A program made the translations under genes and the position numbers. The notes beneath the pieces are model-generated. The model was not told where the DNA came from, ran no database searches, and worked only from the letters and a program-made list of their open reading frames with translations. A stretch of 64,000 bases of DNA from Armigeres subalbatus (Eukaryota > Arthropoda > Insecta > Diptera > Culicidae). Positions 11,517 through 21,094 of the stretch are shown one piece after another. Location of the stretch: NCBI RefSeq assembly GCF_024139115.2, contig NC_085139.1:74195203-74259202 (forward strand), given 5' to 3'. Within the stretch, counting starts at the first letter, position 1; the number at the start of each line of letters is the position of its first letter.

Positions 11517-11774
11517 GTTATCAAATTTTTATTGTAAATATTAGTGTACATAGTAGTTAGGTTATCAAATTCTAAAAAACACTAGCGCCTCCTGTAGGCC
11601 GTCATGATACATTATATTTTAAAAATTAAGTCAAACATTATAATCATAATAATAACAATAATTGGAATTGAAGTTGGAGGGCCAACCGGCCGATCACTGT
11701 ACATGTTAAAATTAATTGTAGAACAAAAAATGTTTTAAATAAAGAAGAATTTTACTACTACTACTCCGTTTTAT

Positions 11775-12330
11775 GAGCTTCATTGTGTGCTCCGGTACAG
11801 CCTGTTCCAAGTATCAATTGAGCTAGGCTCGAATTTACCTGCGATTTGCTGGGGACTTGGCCTGCAATGATCAGTGTTGTCGCGGTCTTAACTGTGCCGA
11901 TATCGTTACCTGCTGCATCAACTGTGGTATTTGCGCGTGCGGAGTTGGCGGACTTCTTCGACATCTCGGGAGTAAGAACTTGAAAGAATTTTATAAGATG
12001 TTGCTCCCAACGACTGTGAATCAAAATTCTATGAACTTCCTTCCAAATAAGTTTATTTCTTGGCGAAAATTTCAATAGTAATGTAAATTTATCTTCCTTT
12101 GGTGATTCTGCTGTTCTCAGAGTACAAAGTTTCATCTATTGACAGTATAGCATCACAGTAAATATGTTTGCCAGTATGAACCCGTAGGAAGTTATTCATG
12201 TACGTATTTATATTAGGCTTTAGGATTATGTTTTAGATTTAGATTGTACTAAGTTTTGTACACCTTTTTCAGAGCTGCGACTAGTAGAGGGCAAATAAAA
12301 CTTGTTAAGTATTCAACTGATACTGCTAGT
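11775..12330 (-). pseudogene. BEL/Pao gag N-terminus and leader
   Basis: The minus-strand frame starts with ATG at 11964 and runs to the jockey insertion at 11775, where it ends NEAHKT. The same frame resumes on the other side of the jockey element at 7457. Upstream (11965-12330) is an A/T-rich leader that could contain LTR sequence, but I could not find a matching 3' LTR, so the LTR is unproven. Confidence 0.55.
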
Positions 12331-12600
12331 GGGGAAGGGCCGTTTGGCTGAATACCGTTCGATCGAATGCAATTTGGCCGAAAGTTGTTTGGCCGAATAC
12401 ACCATTTTGCCAAACATACAATTAGGCTGGAAGTCATTTGGCCCAAAGGGTCATATGGCCAAAAGGGTCATTCGGCCGAAAAGGTCATTTGCCAGAAAGG
12501 GCCATTCGGTCGAAATGGCCATTTGGCCTAAATGGCCATTGGCCGAATAGGACATTTGGCAGAATAGGACATTTGATCGAACATGTCATTTGAAAAGTGA
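12331..12600 (+). repeat. Degenerate minisatellite of TTGGCCGAA units, block A
   Basis: About a dozen imperfect units of 17-22 bp are built on CATTTGGCCGAA and variants, followed by a GAGGAGTGAGAAGTGAGA tract. The same structure occurs at 18499-18796 in the opposite orientation, so the two blocks form a pair of long imperfect inverted repeats. Confidence 0.8.
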
Positions 12601-12805
12601 AAAATGAGGAGTGAGAAGTGAGATGTCTCGGCCAATTCGTTCTTTTAACAAAAATTAACGGAATTTCGCGGAAATTCGAAATTATTTTTTAATAATTTCA
12701 ATTTCCATATCATAAAAAATTCGGCTGCGCCGCTTAATAAAGCCCTTCAGACTCTACTCAATATTTCATATATATATAAATTCTTTCAATAAATTTCACT
12801 ACGTA

Positions 12806-13471
12806 CCGTGGGGCATCGAAATCCATACACTTAAGCACCTTAGTATATGAAAAAGTCATTAGAAAATAGGAATCGAATGTAAATAAAACGTTTGTCATTG
12901 ACACAGGCGCATGAAGGCTTCTACTTTTGAAGTGTTTCACATTTACTCATTAAAAACTACGAAAAACATGATAAAATAATGAATTAAATCAACTACTCCT
13001 GACTCGAAATCCGTCCAGCGTGGACGGATTTCGAATCAAAGGATCAAAACCCGTACAGCTATTTCTTAATTAAATATTTAAATTGAAACAGTCTGATTTA
13101 CTAAACTACCACTGTAAATAGTTCGATACGCACCTTGAGAAGCGATCCCTTCGATTTGTATTCCGCTTATCTTAGGTAATGATTTGCAATTAGCAATTAA
13201 AACACAGTTGCTTTTGGTGCAATTATGCTCTACCCGAAAACAAAATGGCGGCACGAACTCCGCGTTTGGTGGGTGGAGATTTATTTTTGATTTTTGTTGA
13301 TTTAATTTCAAAGCCTTCTTTCCAATTCTATGCCCTAAAAGCATACTGTCAAGTATCTGAACAGGATATGATTAATTATTCCTACATTAATTACCTTAAA
13401 CCTCCTTTAATTTATTGATATCTCATGAGGTGGACGGATTTCGGTGCTGTACGGATTTCGGTCCCGCACGG
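12806..13471. mobile_element. TA-flanked MITE, copy 1
   Basis: Terminal inverted repeats of about 23 bp (starting CCGTGGGGCATCGAAATCC) lie between TA dinucleotides at 12804-12805 and 13472-13473, as in Tc1/mariner-type elements. An internal perfect palindrome (TCGAAATCCGTCCA arms around gcg at about 13005-13035) repeats part of the terminal motif. There is no transposase frame. A second copy, about 80% similar by eye, lies at 15492-16025 in the same direction. Confidence 0.75.
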
Positions 13472-13473
13472 TA

Positions 13474-14690
13474 ATACAATTCTGTATCTTCAACAGAAAC
13501 GCATTTAGCTTGCGACTTGTAAATTTCTTCGATGTTTTGTTAAAAGTGTTCAAGTATAAAACGTAATGCATATTTGTTAATTTGAATAATATTGTTCAGT
13601 GACTTAAACATAATTTGTAGATCTCATCGTTTTGGTATGCTATACAACAACTGACTTTCAGCTTAGGATCTATTCTATGATGGCGATGCGTTAAATATAT
13701 TTAAATAAATTCTGGGCTGCTTCACGAATCGATCCTTTACATAAGTGGCAATTCTCATAGTAATTTTCATATAACCTTCAAAAGGCACGTGCACAATCAA
13801 ATTACATCCAAATCAGCTAAAAATTTGGGAGGACTATTAAAATAGCAAAAACAATCGTTTAAGCACAGGGGAGCGAAAAAGTCAAAATTTGAATCACTCT
13901 ATTGAACAACCATTTTTTGAAAGCAATGAAATGGAGATGGTGGCGTTTTAGAAGTTTTCCTGATTTAGTAGATTGTTAGATCTTTGCAGATTTCGGGACT
14001 GATTTGCGATTTGGGCGTAACTTATTTTGTAAGCAAACATTGTTCCATGGATTCCAGAGAATGCAAGCGTTTTTATCCCAAACTAAGTAGAGGATTTTAA
14101 GGAATTTTAAGAATGCTCCAGGTTTGAGGCATTCCCTGGTATCTGATTTATTTCGAATTCTGGAACTGATTCATATCTTTCCGATTGAGATCATTGTCAT
14201 GACCTAAACTTCTACCTTCAGATATTTTTGATTCCGTATATCATGGAATTCTATAATCTTCTCACATTTTCTAGATTCTTCAGATCCAGATTATTCAAAT
14301 GCTTCAAAATCGAACCGATTTTCTGTCACAATCGTGCCGGTGCAGTGCGTTTTTCGTAGGGCAGTTTGTTATTAGTTTGGACGTGCTGCTACTTTTAACA
14401 GTTAATGTTTAGCAATAATCATAAATGTCTGCGTTCGAGTTGTTGGTATAGAATGAGTAATGGCCAAAATACTATTTGTTATACAAAAAGCGCGTAAATA
14501 ATCCCGCTATTTTTTTTTGCACGTATTCTCAACCATTCTTGCATTCAAATGGAATTCCTGTCTTATCATTTCATATTGAAAATTGGTTGGATCGGATTAT
14601 GGACTCAAAAATTATGACAAAAATACTGTTTTTCCATAATACACCAGAAAGTCGCCGATTCCGCTGGTGGATTATTCAGGTTTTTTTTTT
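13474..14690. other. A/T-rich stretch without gene
   Basis: I see no long open frame, RNA gene or clear repeat boundary. It lies inside the segment bounded by the two inverted minisatellite blocks. Confidence 0.4.
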
Positions 14691-14697
14691 CTGAATA

Positions 14698-16489
14698 AGG
14701 TACACCGGGGCAAGTTGAAACGGTTTTTTCAAAGTTGAACTTTAAAGTGCTATAAAAAAATCGCTTTTTAATAAATTTTGAATCCGTTTGCGGTGTTTGC
14801 TAGTTCGGGCCAAAGATTATACATAAAAAATAAGCAACCTCACCAAACTTTTTTAAAAATATTTTGTATATTGAAATTACTTTTTTATGTGCATCGTTTC
14901 AACTTGCCCCGCGTATCGGGGCAAGTTGAAACACTGCGCTACATACAGAGATAAGCTATTTTTTCCGTATTAAAATCACAATATATGTACTCAGTGAGAC
15001 TCAAGATGCACGAGGTTGTAAAGGTAACTAAATTCGCATAAGAGTCCCATGTAATTTTTTGATGATTTTGATTTTCTTTCTAGAAACTACCCTAAAATTG
15101 TCTCCTGTTTAAGAAAAACTGATAACATAGTAGGCTTTGTTCTAAAAATTTTAAAACCAAATCCCAAATTGTGTCGCCTCATCTTGATATTTACTCGCAT
15201 AAAAGTCACATTCCAGATATTGATATTCTTTTATTCAAAAAATAAACCTAAATACACAGGATTTTGTTTTTACACGATTTTTTTTTCGCTCGTATTTTTG
15301 ATCGTGTGACTTCAATTTGCCACCAAACTCTTTGCAATATGTTTAAAAAAATCCAGGATAAATCAAAGAAAAATCACATGATAATTATTATACGTTAAAC
15401 ATTTAAGATGAGTGGAAAATTGAGAAAATGTAAATCGTGTAAAAACAAAATCCAGTGTATGGTCCAGTCAATTGTCTCATATCAATATATACTGTGGGAC
15501 ATCGGAATCCGTACTCTAGACTAGACTATAGTAATCGAATGCAAATGAAACGTTTGTCATTGACAAGGGAACATGAAGGCTTCTACTTTTGAAGTGTTTT
15601 ACATTTACACTTAAAAACTACGAAAAACATGAGAATATTATGAATTAAATCAACTACTCCTGAAGCGAAATCCGTCCACCGCGCACGAATTTTGAATCAA
15701 AGGATCATAATCCGTACAGCTATTTTTAAACTAAATATTTAAATTGAAGCAGACTGATTAAACAAACTACCATTGTAAATAGTTCAATACGCACTTTGAA
15801 AAGCGATCCCTTCGATTTGTAGTCCACTTATCTTATGTAATGATTCGCAATTAGCAATTAAAAAACAGTTACCTTTGGTGCAATTATGCTCTACCCGTAG
15901 AACAATGGCGGCAGAAACTCCGCGTTTGGTGGGTGGCGACTTGTTTTTGATTTTTTGTTGTTTTAATTTCAAAGCCTACTTTCCATTTCAGTGCCCTAAA
16001 AGCTTACTATCAAGTATCTGAATTTTAGAAAAAAAAAATGCGAGGGAGACGTTTTGAATCGTTGTTTCAACTTGCCCCGCACCACACATTTCTATTTGCC
16101 CCGATGGGTTTAAATTGCGGAGCAATTTCAAACGATCGAAATACAAAAATTAAAACGGATCTCCCATCGATTTTTCATAATCATTATGTTTCTTCAACAT
16201 TGAATGATTATCTACCGTGAAAATTTGAGGAAAGCACTCTTCCAAACATCATTTTGAGACCTGTTTTATTGGTACGTCAAAAAGTTGGTTAAAATTTTGC
16301 AAAGGGCGAAAAATAAACATAGGCAGGGATTGCGTTTTTGTAGCTGCAATCTTCCGGGAATGGCAGTCAGAAGGTGCGTTCAGGGGAGTAGTTTGTTGAA
16401 AAAAATAATCAGGACATTGGGTCATTACCGATCCAAATTACAGCTTCCGTTTCAACTTACCCCGCATTTCAACTTGCCCCGGTGTACCT
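14698..16489. mobile_element. 1.8 kb TIR element with GGGGCAAGTTGAAAC repeats
   Basis: The ends AGGTACACCGGGGCAAGTTG and its complement form terminal inverted repeats of at least 24 bp flanked by TA. The core motif GGGGCAAGTTGAAAC or its complement recurs inside: as a palindrome at about 14903-14942, near 16064, and twice at the right end (about 16449-16485). No transposase frame is visible, so it is a non-autonomous DNA element. MITE copy 2 (15492-16025) is nested in it. Confidence 0.75.
15492..16025. mobile_element. TA-type MITE, copy 2 (right end missing)
   Basis: The left end CTGTGGGACATCGGAATCC matches the left TIR of the copy at 12806. The following 500 bp match it in the same order, including the CGATCCCTTCGATTTGTA block. 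The match ends near TATCTGAATTTTAG, so the right TIR is absent. Confidence 0.7.
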
Positions 16490-16599
16490 TAATAGACTAC
16501 ACCACTCAAAGTAAAATAAAACATAGATTTTCTAATTGCAGACTTAATTTTTTTTATTGTGATTCGATTATCCGGAGGATTGGATTATCCGGAGTGAAA

Positions 16600-17290
16600 A
16601 TAAAATCGATAACCCTTTTGTTTGCGTTTGTCCGGATTAAGGCAGTGGTGGATGTGATCCTTTCATTAAAACTAGGCGCTTGCTCGAATTAAGGCAAGGG
16701 TGGATATGATCACTTCTTGAAAAGCAGGCATTTGCTTGGATTAGGCCCATTCCTAATCTTTAAAAGTAGGCGTTTGTCCGGATTAAGGCAATGGTGGAGG
16801 TGATCCCTTCTTTAAAAGTGTGCGTTTGCCCGCAAGAATGCGGGGTATTTGATCTCTTCTTCAAAATTAAAAGTGATTGTTTTTATGAAAATAGAAGTTT
16901 GTTCAGAATACGGCAAGGTATATGTGATTTGTACTTTGGAAGTTGGCGTTTTCTTGGAATATGGTGGTAAATATAATTACGGGCGTTGGACCGGGGTAAG
17001 GCAATGGTTGATGTAATTCCCTCTTTAAAAGTAGGATTTTGCCCGGATTGAAACAATATTGAATTAGATCCCGTGCCTTGTCCCGGGTAAGGTAATGGTG
17101 GAAGTGATTCCTTCTGTGAAAGTAGTGTCCGGATTGAGACAATCATGGATTTGATCCATTCTCCAAAATTAGGTGTTTGTCAAAAACAAGTAAGGGCATT
17201 TAAAATTATTTTTTTATGTAAGCGTTTTCCTGGAATTAGTCAATGACGGATGTGATCCTTTTCTCGGAAGTAGCCATTTCGTTTTTCCAT
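16600..17290 (+). repeat. Decayed tandem repeat, unit about 52 bp
   Basis: About 12-13 units each begin with a GGCGTTTGTCCGGATTAAGG-like phrase, continue with a GGTGGATGTGATCC-like phrase and end in TTCTTTAAAAGTA. Spacings are mostly 45-60 bp and divergence is high. No coding function is apparent. Confidence 0.7.
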
Positions 17291-17391
17291 TCTTCCGAAA
17301 AATGTCTACCATCAGTCTAACTAAATCTATCAGAACATATCCTCGATCTACTCTAACCATGTGAAAAAATACATCACAAAACTCATTCCCT

Positions 17392-17445
17392 TTAAGGACA
17401 AGCCTTACAGAATCCAAAACTAAATTCACTCGCGTTTTCAAATGA
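17392..17445 (+). repeat. Single arm of the TTAA foldback MITE
   Basis: TTAA followed by GGACAAGCC, AGAATCCAAAACT and ACTCGCGTTTTCAA matches the left arms of the full copies at 29691-29890 and 39643-39873. The partner arm is missing. Confidence 0.6.
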
Positions 17446-18498
17446 CCCAGACCCTAATGCCTACATGCAGATGAAAATGTTGCTAGAGTCTGTTACTAAC
17501 ATATGTTTTTTTTTTTTTGTAAAATTAAGCTAGATTCTCCCTATGGCTTTTGGATCACAATTATGTAGAATGAAATCAGTAGTGATTCAGTTTCATTTCA
17601 AATTTTTGATAACTATTCTAGTTTGAATCTGGAGCAAAATAGAACGAACTCGCTGGTTTCCCCAAAACATGTTTTTAAAATTTTAAATTAAATGAAATAA
17701 TTATGTTGCTGCCAAGAAAGGCGCCGTAATTGCATAGCGGATTTATTCGTAGATAAAATGACGCATTCATACACCAAAATATTTGAACTCGTGATTCATT
17801 CGTTGTTCAAATATGCAGAAAATAGAACTGAGCGTTATGGCAGTTTTAAGTTTTTGACAACTGACTGGTATAAAAAATGAATCTAGAACAGCTGCTGGGC
17901 GAATAAATGTTGCAGATTCATATTCAAAATGAAGATTGCTGATTTTGCTCTTAAGCCGTTACATTTAATAAAGGTTATGTCCTACTTATTCCGGAAAGGT
18001 CAAGGGGAGGGGGTTATAAAAGATAAATATTAAAATGAAAAAAAAAACAAAACATCCTCGGATTTGTTAAACAATGTTTTGGAAATCCTTATAATTTTCC
18101 GATATTTTATTTATTGTCGCATCAAAACTTTATTTTAGAGAAATAAAGAAAATCTGGGTGGCACAATTTTTTTTTTATATATTTGTGTCGACCTTATTTG
18201 ACTTTAAAAATGTTTAACAAAATCATTTCCTCCGCGGATTTTTTTTCATTCCTTTTTTGCATTATCTATGTATATAATGCTAAAAAAACTTTTAATAAAA
18301 ATTCCGCGAAAAATTAAATTTCGTTTCATTTCTTAAAATTTTGAATAAAATGTACCCGGATTTCCGGATTTCGTTTCGAAGTTTCGGAAAAAAATTGAAT
18401 TTCGTTTCGTTTCGTTCCGATCCAACAGTAGCATTTCTAATTTCGTTACGTTTCGTTTCGTCAGGAAAAAATGTGTTATAGCATACCCTTAGTAATGA
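17446..18498. other. A/T-rich stretch without gene
   Basis: Nothing is supported here except a run of TTTCGTTTCG-like phrases at about 18310-18470. They may belong to the inner side of the right-hand inverted repeat. Confidence 0.4.
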
Positions 18499-18796
18499 GA
18501 CGTCTCACTACTCACTTCGCGCTTCTCATTTTCTACAGCAAAAAGTGAGAAAAGAGGAGTGAGAAGTAAAACGACCTATTCTGCCTATTAGGCCAAATGA
18601 CTTATTCGGCCAAATGTCCTATTCCGCCAATTGTCCTCGGCCAAATGTCCCTTTCGACCAAATGTCATTTTTGGCCAAATGACCCTTTCGGCCAAACCCT
18701 TCGGACAAACGACCCTTTCGGCTAAATTACCCTTTCAGCCAAATGACCCTTTCGGTCGGATGGGTTTAGGCCTAATGGATTGTTTGGCCGAATGGG
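18499..18796 (-). repeat. Degenerate minisatellite of TTGGCCGAA units, block B (inverted)
   Basis: Starts with a CTCACTACTCAC / TGAGAAGAGGAGTGAG tract, then about 12 imperfect units built on TTCGGCCAAATG. Both parts are the reverse complement of block A at 12331-12600. The end coincides with the 3' tail of an inserted RTE element. Confidence 0.75.
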
Positions 18797-20063
18797 TATA
18801 TTATTATTATTATTTAATCAGACTAAGGCCGAAGTGGCCTGTGCGGTATATAAGAGTCTTCTCCATTCGGCTCGGTCCATGGCTACACGTCGCCAACCAC
18901 GCAGTCTACGGAGGGTCCGCAAGTCATCTTCCACCTGATCGATCCACCTTGCCCGCTGCGCACCTCGCCTTCTTGTGCCCGTCGGATCGTTGTCGAGAAC
19001 CATTTTCACCGGGTTATTGTCCGACATTCTGGCTACGTGCCCGGCCCATCGCAGTCGTCCGATTTTCGCGGTGTGAACGATGGATGGTTCTCCCAACAGC
19101 TGATGCAATTCGTGGTTCATTCGCCTCCTCCACGTACCGTCCGCCATCTGCACCCCACCATAGATGGTACGCAGCACTTTCCTTTCGAAAACTCCAAGTG
19201 CGCGTTGGTCCTCCACGAGCATCGTCCAGGTCTCGTGTCCGTAGAGGACTACCGGTCTAATTAGCGTTTTGTAGATTGTCAGTTTGGTGCGGCGGCGAAC
19301 TCTATTCGATCGGAGCGTCTTGCGGAGTCCAAAGAACGTACGATCTCCAGCCACTATGCGTCTCCGAATTTCTCTGCTGGTGTCATTTTCGGCAGTCACC
19401 AGTGAGCCCAAGTACACAAATTCTTCTACCACCTCGATTTCGTCACCACCGATGCAAACTCGCGGTGGGTGGCTCACATTGTCTTCTCTTGAACCTCTTC
19501 CTATCATGTACTTCGTCTTCGACGTGTCCGATCCGCTTGGCTTCCCTCTTCAGTCTGATGTAGGCTTCCTCCATCTTCTCAAAGTTACGTGCCATAATAT
19601 CTATGTCGTCGGCGAAGCCAAATAGCTGGACGGACTTATTGAAAATTGTACCACTCGTGTTAATCCCTGCTCTTCGTATTACCCCTTCCAAAGCGATGTT
19701 GAATAGCAAACACGAAAGACCATCACCTTGCCGTAACCCTCTGCGGGTTTCGAAGGGACTCGAGAATGCCCCTGAAACTTGAACTACGCACATCACTCGA
19801 TCCATCGTCGCTTTGATCAACCGTGTCAGTTTATCCGGAAAACCGTGTTCGTGCATTAGCTGCCATAGCTGGTCCCGATCGATTGTATCATATGCGGCTT
19901 TGAAGTCGATGAATAGATGATGTGTGGGCACGTTGTATTCGCGGCATTTCTGCAGTACTTGGCGAATGGCGAACACCTGGTCCGTGGTGGACCGTTCGCC
20001 CATAAAACCCGCCTGGTACTGCCCCACGAACTCCCTTGCAGTTGGTGCTAGTCGACGGCATAA
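18797..20063 (-). mobile_element. RTE-clade LINE (JAM-like), 5'-truncated
   Basis: Minus-strand reading gives RT motifs in order: GQYQAGFMGERSTTDQVFAI, LFIDFKAAYDTID, RRGLRQGDGLSCLLFNIALE and the catalytic FADDIDIM (19443-20027). The C-terminal part at 18818-19507 carries EVVEEFVYLGSLV, LYGHETWTM, FERKVLRTIYGG and GRLRWAGHVARM. A frameshift near 19500 separates the two frames. The 3' tail is (AAT)n at about 18797-18812. It is a close relative of the copy at 57475-60010. Confidence 0.85.
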
Positions 20064-20451
20064 AATTTGGTGTGAAATGGGTATATATAATTACAATATA
20101 AGCAATACTAGATATACAGTGTAGGTTTGAGAGAGTAGTTTAAGCATACATATTTAGTAATTTAACACTTGCCAATAATTCACTTCAGACCTTGTGATTC
20201 TCGTTTTCGGATTGAAATGAAGGCAAAAACCCGCCTGGTACTGCCCCACGAACTCCCTTGCAGTTGGTGCTAGTCGACGGCATAGAATTTGGTGTGAAAT
20301 GGGTATATATAATTACAATATAAGCAATACTAGATATACAGTGTAGGTTTGAGAGAGTAGTTTAAGCATACATATTTAGTAATTTAACACTTGCCAATAA
20401 TTCACTTCAGACCTTGTGATTCTCGTTTTCGGATTGAAATGAAGGCAAAAA
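20008..20451. repeat. 222-bp tandem duplication
   Basis: 20008-20229 and 20230-20451 are direct copies of 222 bp. By eye they differ at one base (the a/g in GGCATAAAATTTGG versus GGCATAGAATTTGG). Each unit spans the truncated RTE 5' end and adjacent single-copy DNA, so the duplication came after the RTE insertion. It ends about 580 bp upstream of the GTPase start codon. Confidence 0.9.
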
Positions 20452-20639
20452 CGATGTAGCAATCGCCAATGATCGCCAATGCAATCGCCACTAAAGATTT
20501 TCCGAATATTAATATACATGTTTTACTTCTTGAATTCCCATCCTCTACAATCACTGCATTTACAGACACTGTTGCATTCTCATAACTGACATCCCGCATG
20601 CTCTTCCTCGGATAATGGAACATTTTGCGGTTACCAACT

Positions 20640-21033
20640 GCCCACGGAACGCCACCACATCGAACAATCCCTTCTATTTTCAGTTGTTGGTAGCAAACGT
20701 AGCCGCAGCCGGTGTGAGGCGATAAAGTTTCAACCAGAAAAAAAAACCGCAACGGACACTCATTAAAAACAAATAAAATGATAAGTGCGCACAAAGTGAG
20801 CTAAGAGGGAAAACAACGTCTGCATACACAATTTATGCGACAGCCGGTCAGGGGAAAAAAAGCGAAAACGAAAATCGTGACAACCACCGAAGGAAAGCAA
20901 CCAGCAAGGAGAAATGATTCCCTGGTGGAGCAGCAGCGCCCGGCACGACATTGGGATCCAGTGAAGCAGTCCCATCTTGGCACCACCCACCATCCAGATG
21001 CAACCGTTGGACCGCGTTGAAACATAACGAAAA
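20640..21033 (+). promoter_or_regulatory. Probable 5' UTR/promoter region of the Ras-like GTPase gene
   Basis: This stretch directly precedes the start codon and differs from its surroundings in lacking recognisable transposon sequence. A pyrimidine tract followed by TTTTCAG near 20680 could be a splice acceptor of an upstream non-coding exon. I cannot place the transcription start. Confidence 0.3.
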
Positions 21034-21094
21034 ATGACAAATCTAAACAAACTCAAGGTGGTCGTCATTGGCAGTTCCAAAGTGGGAAAATCAG
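21034..21094 (+). CDS. Ras-like GTPase, coding exon 1
   Basis: Encodes residues 1-20 and includes the complete P-loop (GSSKVGKS). The start context is AACGAAAAATG; this is the only ATG that places the P-loop 13 residues from the start, as usual for this family. The donor is TCAG/GTGAGT, phase 1. Confidence 0.88.

Larger units (their letters stand above)
7468..11764 (+). mobile_element. Jockey-clade LINE, complete length, with target-site duplication
   Basis: The element has a 5' UTR, a gag-like ORF1 (7635-8888), an endonuclease-RT ORF2 (8878-11516) and a 3' UTR with AATAAA at about 11739, ending in a short (TAC)n tail. The 10-bp direct repeat TCCGTTTTAT at 7458-7467 and 11765-11774 marks the insertion site in the gag gene of the BEL element, in opposite orientation. 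The 5' end is present, which is uncommon for LINEs, yet ORF2 holds several frameshifts. The copy is therefore probably old and not active. Confidence 0.85.

Noticed and set aside
16600..17290. CRISPR-like array
   Set aside because: Units diverge throughout with no constant repeat and variable spacer, and the genome is that of an insect.
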